Part shown: piece after piece, positions 35,021 to 45,263 of the stretch
Position numbering within the stretch: the stretch's first letter is position 1
Layout of the letters: every line of letters begins with the position of its first letter
Assembly: GCF_003388735.1 (NCBI RefSeq)
Contig: NZ_QUBQ01000003.1
Coordinates: 62,001 to 126,000 of the forward strand
Length of the DNA stretch: 64,000 nt
From: Paenibacillus paeoniae
GTDB taxonomy: Bacteria > Bacillota > Bacilli > Paenibacillales > Paenibacillaceae
Direction of reading: 5' to 3'
Position numbers and translations under genes: made by a program
Notes under the pieces: generated by a model
Told to the model about the DNA's origin: nothing
Seen by the model: the letters and a program-made list of their open reading frames with translations, nothing else
Database searches by the model: none

Positions 35021-38000
35021 TACAACCGGCAAATTGCTAGGCGCCTGGATTGTGGAGATGTTGTCTGGTCACTTCTCTGCTCGAAAGGAGGCAGGGGGCG
35101 ACAAACTGTTCACACGCGTGGCGGGTATGGATGATCAAGCTTGGGGAGATGTGCTGGAGGCGTTCCGTGAGGCGGAATTCCGCTTGACGACGCATTACCG
35201 GCTTATTTTGCGCACCTTGTCGAGGGTGGAAGGGTATCAGGAATATGAATGCCAGGAGCATGAGACAAGCACTTGGCTGCGCAATAATAATCCGCAAGGC
35301 AGTGCGCTTGTCATCTTTATGAATGATCGGGCATCCGAGGCACAAAGCCTTGAAAATATTTTTATGATTGACGAGGCGCGGCTGCTGAGTGCGGAAGGGC
35401 TGGAAGTACTCTATCGGCTGCTTGCGGACCGACATCGCCTATTTGGCACCGAGATGGAGTCGCTTAAGGTGTTTATGACGATGTACGGCGATCTCGCGGA
35501 ACCGCAACTACGCAATGTGCTGGCCTTTTTGATTGCTGTACTGGGGAATCCATCCCTATCCATACTAGACAGCATTCAGCGAAATTTGGACAAGCTGCTG
35601 CTGTTCCGCGACAGCACGCTCCCCTTCAAGGCAACGGAAGGCAAAGCGAAGCTGAAGCGCAATTATCAGCTGTCGCGGCTGGAGAGGGAAGGGCGCGCCG
35701 TCAGCAAAGAAGACTTTGTTGATAATTTGTATGCATTTGTGGAGCGGGCAACGGACGAAAGCGAAGCGAATGAGCTGTGGGAGCGCGTGGAGCCGGATCA
35801 GTTCCGTCAACAGGCGTTGGATTTTATTCATAATCGATCAAATGAGCTGCTTCAATATGAGTTTGATATGATAGCATCCGCTCTGCATTTCAAGCCGGGC
35901 AAAAAAAAGTGGAACGAGAAGATTAATGACTTTAAGACGCTCATTGAAACGAAGCAGACTCTTGAAGAGAAGCAAGAGCATCTCATTCGGGAAACGCTGG
36001 AGGCTATTGAGGTCGCGAACGATCCAGATAAGATTCAAGAGTTTATTGATGAGTTTATAGTCGAGCTGCAGGAACATCCGAAGCTGCGCAAGGATCTGGA
36101 GCGAACGATGCTCCGCCAGCGGCAGCTTGCTGAATATACGGAGCTGACAGACGCGCTTATTCGTGAAAGCGTCTTGCTGCTTGAAGGGCTGGAAGAGGAG
36201 AGGCCAGAGGGAGCCAGCCTTGTCTTGCGAATTGTCGAGGCGAGCTTAAGTGAGCAACAGATAACAGCGTTGCGCTTCCATCTGAATGGCATTGAACGGT
36301 TGTTGGTGCACATAACCTGCGAGGTTGACGAGTGGCCGGAGTCGAGTAACAAGCCAAAGGGGGAAGTGACCTGTCAGCTTGTATTGCGTGTTGAGGGTCA
36401 CGAGCTGGCAAGCAGCAAATTTAAGCTGGTCAATGCATTCGGCGGCATGCTAGGGCGCATGCTGGAGAGGCTTGCGTCTGAAAGGCGCATTCCGTATTTG
36501 CAGTTATTTGACGGAGAGGATATACGGTCTGCTGATATACTCCAGGATGTCAAGACCAATGCAGCAGCGTATGCCCTGCAAGGTCGGCAAGAAGTGGCGG
36601 AAGCAGCGGTTTCTTTTTGTCAATTGGTCGACCAATTGCGCTCTGAACTAGAAGAAGCCTTGGTAAGCGGTTTAAGCACAATCGATTTCGTGCGTTTGGA
36701 GAGCGAACTGGAGCAATTGTTGCGGGATGCGGGACAATCTCCTTTAATTGTGAACCATATATATCGGCATATCGGTCTGTTGGGCGTCTGCGATAGTTAT
36801 GACTGCAAAGCAGGAGACCGTGTTGGAACCGCTCGAGAGAGAGTGGTGACACTGCTTAATCCGATTCGACTGTTAGGATATTCAAAACGGCTTGCTTCCG
36901 TCCGGGATGTACTCGGCAAGTGGCTGGGGCAGGGTGGCGCCGTCTTCGAGGAATCTAGTGACCTGGATACGTATTTCCGCCAGCAGCAGGAGAAAACAAC
37001 CCTACTTGCGCCGCATTATTTTTCCAATTTCGGAGAAGCGGATCAGTTTTTAATAGAGCGACAAGAGCGTATGGGAGAAGGGGTTTTTACGCCCAATGGC
37101 CGAAGCAGCGGAGAGGAGCATCTGGTCGGTACGTTCGGAGATGAGTTTATGCCGACGGTCAAGACTTATCTCGAAGTATATCCTTATGCGAGAGATTGTC
37201 TGGACGTTATCTTTCTGTATTGTACACATAGCGATTACGTCAAGAGGGCTATTGAAACGATTTTCCGTTCAACGAAAGTACGTAAGGTTAAGGCTATCAT
37301 TCACAGTGAGACGCGCGGTGCGGCGATATACGAGGAGCTTAATGTCTGGCTGACTCAGGAGGAGCGCTATTCGGAGAAATATTATGCATTCCCTAAGGTG
37401 GAGATTAGTGTAATCGCGGAGAGCTCCGTCAACAAACTGATGAGCACGCTTGATCACACATTGCTGGATGCAGATATTGGGGTGCTGGTCAACTATTTCG
37501 GTCAATCGTCCAGCGTACAGTACAAGCTGGAGAAGGTTGCCGTACAGGACTCAGATAACTGGTTTGATTCGATTTACCGGGAGCCGCTCTATCGAAACGA
37601 CAATATTAAACGGGTTAATTTAATAAGCGAGAGTCTGCCAAAGTTGATGCAGCATTTTTATCGAATGCAGTTCATGTTAAACAACGGCGGCATGCTGACA
37701 TCTGACGAGCATTACTTGCTGCGTAATGTTATTGCTCTCAATCGTCAAGCGGATATGCAATTGTTGGACTATATGCATCAGAAATTCAATTGGTCGCTAA
37801 TTATTGACCGACATCTGGACAAGTCCCTGCTTAAGTATGTATCGCCTCAAGCGCAGATTATTAAATATAAGTCAAATGCAGGCAAGGACAAGGGGTTGAG
37901 GACACTCGTCTCTTCCTCCAAATATATTCGAAGACTGGTCAATGAGCAGAACGATCACGAATATTTCGATCGACTCTATCAGAAGTTCGTAGGATTGCTT

Positions 38001-40142
38001 AAAAATGATCAATTGAATCGTTCCATTGTGCATAGAGTCATCGAGCGGGTTAAGGAAATTTCCGGCGGAATCGTGCTGAGGGCGATTGGTCCCGGCAAGT
38101 TCGCGCATGAATTGTTGGCGATCTATTTGTCTACTGAAGCCAGAGCGCCGGAGGATGGAGAACTTGTCGTCTGGGCGGTATGCGACGAGTTGCCTTGGTT
38201 CAACGAAGCGGGGCGCAGACCTGATCTTGTCCGCACTTCCATACGGCGCGCGGGTGACAAGCTAGAGCTCCGTTTCGAACTAGTCGAATTGAAATTTATT
38301 TCGCATACCATTTTCGAGCAGGAACGTTACGACGCTATTAAGCAAGTGCAAGCGGGGCTTGATGTATACCGCAATCGCTTTGACTTCTCCCGTAGTACGG
38401 CCAGCGCCGAGCTTTGGCGTAAAGAACTGCTCTACTATTTGCTGGAATACAATGCTTACGATTTGGATGAGGGTCAGTTGCTAAAAGAACTGCAGAGAAT
38501 TCCGATTGATCGAATCGAATTGTCCTTTAGCGGATCTATCGATACGTTTGTATATACTTCCAATTTGCTGGAGCGCAGTATTATGGAAGGACATAAGGGC
38601 GGTTATCAGAAGGAATTGCTTCATCAGGAGTTTGTGAATCACATCTACAATCGTTCTTACGTGTTGAAGGCTTTGGGAGCTATGCAAGAAGCGGAAGTGC
38701 CAAGCTTCGATGAGCCTCAGGGGATGATTGACTACGTGTCGGCCAAGTTGGGACTTGAGCCTGAAACATTGCCGGATAGTGTAGTACTATCGTCAAGTGA
38801 ATCATTGGATGAGGAAAACTCACAAGAAACGAAGCAATATGGTGATAAGGACGCTTTTTCCATAAATAATTGGAATGTCCCGGAGATTGCGGCTGAGAAT
38901 AAAGAAAAATACGAGAATGAGTCAGGGTCTATCGACAGTCTTCCGTTTGTGGCAGCATCGTTGGAGAATTCCGTGGTGCCAGTCCTCCAATATCCGGAGG
39001 AGATTGCACTGTACGGATTGGAGAAGTCGGAGGAGCCTGCGGCGGATGATGTCGCCGCTTTGGTCGAGGAGTACAAGAAAAAGCTCCGCTACAGCTTCAA
39101 TCAGGTTGGCATTGACATTCGTGTCGTGGACTCGTTTGTAGGTGTTAGTGTCATTCGGTTGGTAATGGAGATTCCGCTGAACAAAACCTTCCGCAGCATC
39201 GAAAGCCGTGCTGAAGATATTTATTTGTGGCTGAAGCTGTCTGCCATACCGCTCATTGCGCTGCGCAATGGCCGGATTACTATTGATATTAATCGGGATG
39301 CTCCGGAGACGGTTTATTTTGAGCGGTTCGTACAGCAGGTCAGGGAGCAGTACCCGCCCGCTCGATTAAAGGGCAAGCTTGTTACGCCAATTGGCGTGGG
39401 ACAGCTGCGTGAGCTGATCGCGATGGATTTCTCCAGCTCCAATACACCGCATCTGTTAATTGGCGGCACGACGGGCAGCGGTAAAAGCGTAACGATGAAC
39501 GCTATTATTTTGGGACTGATGTGTCTGTATGGGCCGGAGGAAGTACAGTTTATCTTTGTCGATCCCAAGAAGGTAGAGTTTATGCCTTATGAGAATCGCA
39601 CCCATACTCGCGAAGTCATTACCGAAATCGAAGAAGCGATTGTGGCGTTGGAGCAACTGGTGGAAGAGATGGAGCAGCGTTATCGTATATTCGCCCAGGA
39701 AGGCGTGTCCAGTATCGATGAATACGCGGAGTTGGCGTGTGGCGTTATGCCGCGGCTTGTCGTGGTGTTCGATGAATTTGCCGATTTCATGGAGCGGGAG
39801 AAGTCACTGAGCAGCCTCGTGGAAAGCGCCATCTTAAGATTGGGCGCCAAGGCTCGAGCAGCCGGTATTCATTTGCTTATTTGCACACAAAATCCGAAGG
39901 CGGATATTGTGCCGACCAATATTCGCAACAATTTGCCTGCTCGACTAGCACTTAAGGCAGCGGATCATCATGCTTCCAAAATTATCATTAATGAGGAAGG
40001 TGCAGAGACGTTGGGCGGCAAGGGAGATTTTCTAATGAAGCTGGACGCGCCGGAGACGATAAGGGGCAAGAGCCCGTTTTTGACGCCGGCAGTTAAGCGG
40101 GCGTTGCTGCAATATTTTCGCAAGGCTGGGGGACAGATATGA
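35013..40142 (+). CDS. sspH: SspH/DptH-like giant protein with C-terminal FtsK-type ATPase
   Basis: The 1709-residue protein has a long N-terminal part without known domains, a Glu/Ser-rich linker around residues 1255-1345, and a C-terminal FtsK/SpoIIIE-like motor (about 1380-1709). The motor shows Walker A GGTTGSGKSVTMNAI (about 1485), FIFVDPKKVEF, Walker B RLVVVFDEFADFM, and GIHLLICTQNPKADIVPTNI. This is the layout of DptH, the restriction motor of Dnd systems, and of SspH-type proteins. It overlaps sspB by four bases. A nuclease active site was not recognised by eye. DNA translocation to find unmodified phage DNA is the likely role. Confidence 0.72.
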   Translation: MFNTTGKLLGAWIVEMLSGHFSARKEAGGDKLFTRVAGMDDQAWGDVLEAFREAEFRLTTHYRLILRTLSRVEGYQEYECQEHETSTWLRNNNPQGSALVIFMNDRASEAQSLENIFMIDEARLLSAEGLEVLYRLLADRHRLFGTEMESLKVFMTMYGDLAEPQLRNVLAFLIAVLGNPSLSILDSIQRNLDKLLLFRDSTLPFKATEGKAKLKRNYQLSRLEREGRAVSKEDFVDNLYAFVERATDESEANELWERVEPDQFRQQALDFIHNRSNELLQYEFDMIASALHFKPGKKKWNEKINDFKTLIETKQTLEEKQEHLIRETLEAIEVANDPDKIQEFIDEFIVELQEHPKLRKDLERTMLRQRQLAEYTELTDALIRESVLLLEGLEEERPEGASLVLRIVEASLSEQQITALRFHLNGIERLLVHITCEVDEWPESSNKPKGEVTCQLVLRVEGHELASSKFKLVNAFGGMLGRMLERLASERRIPYLQLFDGEDIRSADILQDVKTNAAAYALQGRQEVAEAAVSFCQLVDQLRSELEEALVSGLSTIDFVRLESELEQLLRDAGQSPLIVNHIYRHIGLLGVCDSYDCKAGDRVGTARERVVTLLNPIRLLGYSKRLASVRDVLGKWLGQGGAVFEESSDLDTYFRQQQEKTTLLAPHYFSNFGEADQFLIERQERMGEGVFTPNGRSSGEEHLVGTFGDEFMPTVKTYLEVYPYARDCLDVIFLYCTHSDYVKRAIETIFRSTKVRKVKAIIHSETRGAAIYEELNVWLTQEERYSEKYYAFPKVEISVIAESSVNKLMSTLDHTLLDADIGVLVNYFGQSSSVQYKLEKVAVQDSDNWFDSIYREPLYRNDNIKRVNLISESLPKLMQHFYRMQFMLNNGGMLTSDEHYLLRNVIALNRQADMQLLDYMHQKFNWSLIIDRHLDKSLLKYVSPQAQIIKYKSNAGKDKGLRTLVSSSKYIRRLVNEQNDHEYFDRLYQKFVGLLKNDQLNRSIVHRVIERVKEISGGIVLRAIGPGKFAHELLAIYLSTEARAPEDGELVVWAVCDELPWFNEAGRRPDLVRTSIRRAGDKLELRFELVELKFISHTIFEQERYDAIKQVQAGLDVYRNRFDFSRSTASAELWRKELLYYLLEYNAYDLDEGQLLKELQRIPIDRIELSFSGSIDTFVYTSNLLERSIMEGHKGGYQKELLHQEFVNHIYNRSYVLKALGAMQEAEVPSFDEPQGMIDYVSAKLGLEPETLPDSVVLSSSESLDEENSQETKQYGDKDAFSINNWNVPEIAAENKEKYENESGSIDSLPFVAASLENSVVPVLQYPEEIALYGLEKSEEPAADDVAALVEEYKKKLRYSFNQVGIDIRVVDSFVGVSVIRLVMEIPLNKTFRSIESRAEDIYLWLKLSAIPLIALRNGRITIDINRDAPETVYFERFVQQVREQYPPARLKGKLVTPIGVGQLRELIAMDFSSSNTPHLLIGGTTGSGKSVTMNAIILGLMCLYGPEEVQFIFVDPKKVEFMPYENRTHTREVITEIEEAIVALEQLVEEMEQRYRIFAQEGVSSIDEYAELACGVMPRLVVVFDEFADFMEREKSLSSLVESAILRLGAKARAAGIHLLICTQNPKADIVPTNIRNNLPARLALKAADHHASKIIINEEGAETLGGKGDFLMKLDAPETIRGKSPFLTPAVKRALLQYFRKAGGQI

Positions 40143-41014
40143 AATTCGGACATCATCAGAGCTTCTACCTTCGGATCAATTGGTTAGCCAAAGCTTTCAA
40201 AATGCACAAAGAAGAACCTAATTTCTTCTATAGCGATTTTGGTTTCGAGAGAATCGGGCTAGGTAGAAATATGGTTAAGGCGCTTAGATATTGGGTAGTG
40301 GCTACGTCTGTTATGAAAGAGGCTAAGAATAAAGATATCGGGTCTGTGCATGAGTTGACTCCGTTCGGACAATTGATTATGAATCAAGACCGTTTCATTA
40401 GACTTCCGCTGACGTCCGTTGCCCTCCATAGCCTGTTGGCCTCCAATCGGGAGCAGGTGACAACCTGGTACTGGTACTTCAATGAGTACGGACATCGAAC
40501 CGGCTCGAATGAAGACTTGCTTCGCATGCTGGACGAGTGGGTAAAACTGCACCATAGCCGTACGGTGTCCCTGAATACGCTCAAGCGGGATCTGGATTGT
40601 CTGAAGCTGATGTATACGGCGCAGGCCCGAATTGAAGACGATCCAGAAGAGGTGGTGGCTAGTCCGTTGTCTGCGCTTTGTTTGCTTCATGACTCCAGGG
40701 ATCAATTCGTGAAGCGCAGCCCTGAACTGGCGGAGCTGGATCTCGACGGTTTATATTTCAATTTGCTGCACTATTGCCAGTGCCATGAGGTCAATAGCGT
40801 GACGTTAGAGGAATTGCTTGTAAAGCCGGGGCTATGGGGCAGACTGTTCCACCTTTCCTCTAACCAAATATTGGAGGCGCTAGAACGGCTACAGGAATTG
40901 CCTTATTACCCAGTCCGTTTCGTGCGTACCAATCAGCTCTACAGCTTAAGTATCGAATCAGAGGATGCATGCAGCTTTCTGCGCAAAGCGTATGCACGGA
41001 AGGCGGCCTATTGA
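40139..41014 (+). CDS. sspB: SspB-like DUF4007 protein
   Basis: The 291-residue protein matches DUF4007: it begins with GHHQSFYLRINWLAKAF and has GLGRNMVKALRYWVVATSVM and ELTPFGQLIM. In SspABCD systems the DUF4007 protein SspB nicks DNA at the modification site. Here it is followed directly by an SspC-like ATPase and an SspD-like PP-loop protein, the exact sspBCD order. The start overlaps the upstream stop as ATGA, and the stop abuts the next ATG. Confidence 0.82.
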   Translation: MKFGHHQSFYLRINWLAKAFKMHKEEPNFFYSDFGFERIGLGRNMVKALRYWVVATSVMKEAKNKDIGSVHELTPFGQLIMNQDRFIRLPLTSVALHSLLASNREQVTTWYWYFNEYGHRTGSNEDLLRMLDEWVKLHHSRTVSLNTLKRDLDCLKLMYTAQARIEDDPEEVVASPLSALCLLHDSRDQFVKRSPELAELDLDGLYFNLLHYCQCHEVNSVTLEELLVKPGLWGRLFHLSSNQILEALERLQELPYYPVRFVRTNQLYSLSIESEDACSFLRKAYARKAAY

Positions 41015-44000
41015 ATGCAAGGATTTCGCGCAAGCATTAATTTGCAATTTGATATGTATGACGAGGAACTCCTGAATCGTTATGTGCTGACCTCCTCGCA
41101 CGGGGAGGTGCTGCGCGGCGTCATGGAGGGCGTGACGCAGAATGGGGCGCATGCTCATCTGCTGATCGGTCCCTACGGAACGGGCAAGTCGCTGCTCGCC
41201 ACCATTCTATGCCAATATCTCGTCAAGTCGTTTCACAGTCGCTGGGATGATTCTCTTCTGGCGCAGGCGGAGCAGCTTGATGGCAAGCTTGCGGCGCAAT
41301 TACGTGAAGCGCGGAACGCGCCAACAACCTATCTTCCCGTCATCATCAACGGCAGAACAGGGAGCTTGCGCAATATCGTGAACGGTGCCATTCACAGGAC
41401 GCTTCTAAGTGCGGGTATCGACATTGAGACGCCAAACGAGGCTACAAGCGTATTGAATACTGTGGATCGTTGGAAACGGGATTACCCGGATACATATGAT
41501 GCATTTCTCGAGCACTTACGAGGTCGGAATTGGAGCCAATCGGAGTGGAGTGCATTAATTGCCAATTATGAAGAAGGCGCCCTTGGCGACTTTATCGCTT
41601 TTTATCCCACCGTTACGGCGGGTACGCCTTGGGCGATTGAGCATGAGGTCTATTTTCTCGAGAATCTAGAGCGGATTGCAAGCGAGCTTCAAAGGCGAGA
41701 ACTAGGATTGTTTATCGTCTACGACGAGTTTGGACGTTTCCTGCAATCGCTTGACGGTACCGATGCTGTAGTCAACATGCGAGATCTTCAGGACTTCGCC
41801 GAATTTGTCGAACGAATGGACAACGTGCAGTTGTTAGTCATCGGACATAAACATATTCGCCAATATGCTGCAAGCGAAGGAGAGAGTGTCCGAGGCGAGT
41901 TCGAAAAGGTTGAGAAACGTTTCCGTTTCTATTCTTTGGAGACTGACGCCGCAACTTATTTGCGTCTTGCACAGGAAGCGATAGCACCGACTAACCGCCA
42001 GTTGCTTGACCTTGACGCCATAAGGAATTTGCCTCATCAGGCCGCAAGGTTTTCGTTGTTCGCGGAGCTGACGAACTACCAACTGGAGCAGGGAATTGTA
42101 CGAATGTTGTACCCGCTGCACCCTGTGACCGTTATGCTGTTACCACAGTTGTCCAATATATTTGGACAAAACGAAAGAACCCTATTTTCCTTTTTGACTG
42201 ACAATGAGCGTTATAGCTTGGCGGATCATGTGCATCGGTCGGACGATTATTATTATTCCGATCAGCTATTTTATTTCTTTCAGGTGGAGTCTGTTGATGA
42301 CGATGAACAGCCCAGCTTGCAACTTTATCATGTGATAGCGCCTTATCTCACTGGCCAGCAGTTAATGCAGCGGCGCCTCGTTGAGTTTCTGACCTTATGG
42401 ACAGCGGGACGAATGACCCAGAGGCAGCCGGCAACGCTGCCGTTTATTGCATTTGCGCTTGGTATGTCCGAGGAAGCCGCATTGCATTCACTTGAGGAGT
42501 TATCCAGTTCTAAGTTGGTACGCCATAATGCCATCCGCGATATGTGGGAGTTGTATGACGGCAGTTCCGTCGATATTCATGCAGTAGTAGTGTCTCGTAT
42601 GGCGACAGTTACGCTGAATGACAGAGAAAGTCTAGCTCTGTTGCAGCGCCATTTGCCGCTTACTTATGTTATGCCTTTCGAATATAACGACGAAGTCGAT
42701 ATGCTGCGTTATGCCGATGTAAAATTTATAATGCCAGGGGAATTAAAGTCGGCATCGAATATAGAAGCTTTTACGGCTGATGATCGAATCTGGCTGGTAA
42801 TATATCGGGATGGTGAAGATATTGAAGATCCCGCTGCTGTTATGCGGGAACTGGCGGCATCATACCTGATTGCCTTCCCTAGCTTCACAGCGGAGAGTAT
42901 ACGGCCAGCGCTGTTGCATTACAAAATTTTGGAGGGTCTTCTGCATGATCCCGTTTTTCTCGCTCAAGATGCCCGAGTGAAAAATGAACTGGTTTATATG
43001 CTGCATGAGACCAGCCTTCGGATTAGAGTATTTGTGGAGCGGTACTTCATGTTTGAAGAGATGGAATGGCGAAGCGGCAGCGAGAGAAGGCGGATTAAAG
43101 ATTTAAGAGGACTTGAAACAGTCGTTACCGAAAGATTGCGACAGACGTATCAGAGCACTCCGATTATTCGCAATGAATCATTTAATCGAAATCGTATATC
43201 GGCTATTCAGAGACGTGCGTTGATCGATGTTATTGATCGCATTATTCGCGATCCTGGCGAAGATAACCTTGGCATATCCGGTTATGGTCCCAACTATTTG
43301 ATTTACGCCAGCGCTCTCAAAAATAACAATTATAGCTATATCATGTCTGAAGGTATAACATGCAACGATAAACTGACCGCTGTGCGAAACGAACTGCTGC
43401 ATCGTCTGGAACAGACCCCTGTCGGCAAGCTGTCTACACTTATACAAATGATGGAGGAACCGCCCTACGGCATTCGTGCGGCTGTCGTGCCGCTGCTTTT
43501 CGTTGCACTTCTTCGTGACCGCTGGAACCAGCTGTTTTTTTATTCACATGATATGTTAACCACGCATTTAAGCGGTTCTTCTGTACTGGAAATTGTAGAG
43601 TTGGCAGACGCTTTTGAATATCGCTATTACGAATGGACACCGGAAGAGCAGCGGCAGCTTGAGCGAATAAGCCGCATCTTCGAGCTTCCGACGGAGGCTG
43701 GAGTCAGCTTCGTGCATACTTCAGAAATGCTATTGAAGTGGCTTCGTGCGTTTCCGAAATATACACAGATCAGTAAGCGCCATACATCTGTTGCTATGAT
43801 GGTTCGAGATCATATTCGATCCTCGGAAAGTGACCCCTATAGCCATATGAAACTGCTGGCCGGCGATGAAATGGAGCTTGCTGCTGTCCGCATAGAACTG
43901 GAATCATTTATGGATCGTAATGCAAATGAGTTGGAGCAGGTAGTACTGGGGATCACGGGATTGAAGTCATTAACTGAAATGTTCCAGGCGTTGCCCGGTA

Positions 44001-44386
44001 TTCGCAGGGAGGCAATTGGGAAGAACAGCAAGCTGCTGACCTTCGACCCGGGAGACGACAGTACGGTTTGTATCGATTTGCTAGCAGAACATCTGGTAGG
44101 AGTGCCCCGCACGGAATGGTCTGATGCGACAGAGGATTTATTCTTAGGCCAGATGAAGTATGAGTGGCAATTGTTGCATATGCAAAGTGAGACCGCTGCA
44201 TCAAGGGCTGATTTTACTGCCGAGGCTCCGATTGAGTTGTCCAAGAAGTCGCTTACGGTATACGCCAACGTTAAAAATATGTTGAAATATGCGGGTAAAG
44301 ATATCGCGCCTCAAGAGATTCGGGGATTATTGCTCAAGTTGCTGCATGAGCTAGATGAAGTGCCCGGGGAAGGAGAACATTCATGA
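41015..44386 (+). CDS. sspC: SspC-like large ATPase
   Basis: The 1123-residue protein has Walker A GPYGTGKSLLATILC near residue 52 and Walker B LFIVYDEFGRF near residue 233, then a long helical C-terminal region. Its size, its N-terminal P-loop and its place between the DUF4007 and PP-loop genes fit SspC, the ATPase of single-strand phosphorothioation. It starts right after the sspB stop and overlaps sspD by four bases, so the three subunits should be made in fixed ratio. BrxC-like ATPases look similar, but no PglZ or methylase is present. Confidence 0.8.
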   Translation: MQGFRASINLQFDMYDEELLNRYVLTSSHGEVLRGVMEGVTQNGAHAHLLIGPYGTGKSLLATILCQYLVKSFHSRWDDSLLAQAEQLDGKLAAQLREARNAPTTYLPVIINGRTGSLRNIVNGAIHRTLLSAGIDIETPNEATSVLNTVDRWKRDYPDTYDAFLEHLRGRNWSQSEWSALIANYEEGALGDFIAFYPTVTAGTPWAIEHEVYFLENLERIASELQRRELGLFIVYDEFGRFLQSLDGTDAVVNMRDLQDFAEFVERMDNVQLLVIGHKHIRQYAASEGESVRGEFEKVEKRFRFYSLETDAATYLRLAQEAIAPTNRQLLDLDAIRNLPHQAARFSLFAELTNYQLEQGIVRMLYPLHPVTVMLLPQLSNIFGQNERTLFSFLTDNERYSLADHVHRSDDYYYSDQLFYFFQVESVDDDEQPSLQLYHVIAPYLTGQQLMQRRLVEFLTLWTAGRMTQRQPATLPFIAFALGMSEEAALHSLEELSSSKLVRHNAIRDMWELYDGSSVDIHAVVVSRMATVTLNDRESLALLQRHLPLTYVMPFEYNDEVDMLRYADVKFIMPGELKSASNIEAFTADDRIWLVIYRDGEDIEDPAAVMRELAASYLIAFPSFTAESIRPALLHYKILEGLLHDPVFLAQDARVKNELVYMLHETSLRIRVFVERYFMFEEMEWRSGSERRRIKDLRGLETVVTERLRQTYQSTPIIRNESFNRNRISAIQRRALIDVIDRIIRDPGEDNLGISGYGPNYLIYASALKNNNYSYIMSEGITCNDKLTAVRNELLHRLEQTPVGKLSTLIQMMEEPPYGIRAAVVPLLFVALLRDRWNQLFFYSHDMLTTHLSGSSVLEIVELADAFEYRYYEWTPEEQRQLERISRIFELPTEAGVSFVHTSEMLLKWLRAFPKYTQISKRHTSVAMMVRDHIRSSESDPYSHMKLLAGDEMELAAVRIELESFMDRNANELEQVVLGITGLKSLTEMFQALPGIRREAIGKNSKLLTFDPGDDSTVCIDLLAEHLVGVPRTEWSDATEDLFLGQMKYEWQLLHMQSETAASRADFTAEAPIELSKKSLTVYANVKNMLKYAGKDIAPQEIRGLLLKLLHELDEVPGEGEHS

Positions 44387-45180
44387 CAAGGAAACCGGTT
44401 CATGTCGCCATGTATAGCGGAGGTGCTTCCTCCGCTTACGTGGCTAATCATATGGTGCAGACCTACGGACGTGAGAACAGCATTCTTTTCTTTACCAACA
44501 CGTTATGGGAACACGAGGATAACTACCGCTTCATGCATGAGGTTGCCGATTATTTGGGATTGGAGATTACCTACCGAACTGATGGAAGAACGCCAGAGCA
44601 GGTATTTTACGATTATCGTTTTATGGGAAATTCGCGGTTAGCCAAATGCTCGGAGGAGCTAAAGGTGAGACAGACGATTATTTTCTTGGAGGAGCTGAGG
44701 GATGAGCATGGTCTAGAGCCGATACTGTACTTTGGCATTGGCAGACATGAGCAGCATCGGGCCGAAAATCTGAAGGAATTTTACTCCCATGTTCCATTGG
44801 AGCCGGTAGAGACTAGATTCCCACTCATTTCTACATTTCGAGAAGAGATCGACGCTAAACGTATTATTGAAGAAAATTGGGGTATTCGATTGCCCGTTAT
44901 GTACGAGCTTGGTTTCTCGCATGCCAATTGCGGAGGCCGATGCGTCAGAGGCGGCTTTCAGCATTATGCACAACTATACCGGACATGGCCAGAGGTTTAC
45001 CGAGAGCAAGAAGAGATGGAAGAAGAGTTCAGGCGTCACTTCGACAAAGATGTCTCCATTCTGAAACGTAATGGGGGTCCTTACACGCTGCGAGAATATC
45101 GCGAAACACTAGAGCGGGACGGCTTGGAATCCTATCTTAGCAAAGAGGGCGATACCGTTCCATGCGTTTGTACAATATAA
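44383..45180 (+). CDS. sspD: SspD-like PP-loop (PAPS-reductase-type) sulfur transfer enzyme
   Basis: The 265-residue protein has the PP-loop YSGGASSAYVANHMV (residues 11-25), which binds ATP, and Cys residues in RLAKCSEEL, NCGGRCVRGG and the C-terminal PCVCTI that could hold sulfur or a cluster. DndC and SspD of this family activate the DNA backbone for sulfur insertion. A cysteine desulfurase (SspA/DndA) is not encoded here, so a housekeeping IscS/NifS must supply sulfur. It is the last gene of the overlapping operon. Confidence 0.82.
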   Translation: MTRKPVHVAMYSGGASSAYVANHMVQTYGRENSILFFTNTLWEHEDNYRFMHEVADYLGLEITYRTDGRTPEQVFYDYRFMGNSRLAKCSEELKVRQTIIFLEELRDEHGLEPILYFGIGRHEQHRAENLKEFYSHVPLEPVETRFPLISTFREEIDAKRIIEENWGIRLPVMYELGFSHANCGGRCVRGGFQHYAQLYRTWPEVYREQEEMEEEFRRHFDKDVSILKRNGGPYTLREYRETLERDGLESYLSKEGDTVPCVCTI

Positions 45181-45263
45181 TATACGTATTTTTGGGTTAG
45201 TTGAGTTTTAAAACCGCATACTCTTCGCATAATAATTAGTAATATCGATAGATAGGACTGAGT

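Noticed and set aside
41015..45180. BREX type 4 reading of the ATPase and PP-loop genes
   Set aside because: BREX type 4 also has PAPS-reductase-like BrxP and a BrxC ATPase, but PglZ and BrxL are absent, and the DUF4007-ATPase-PP-loop order fits SspBCD.
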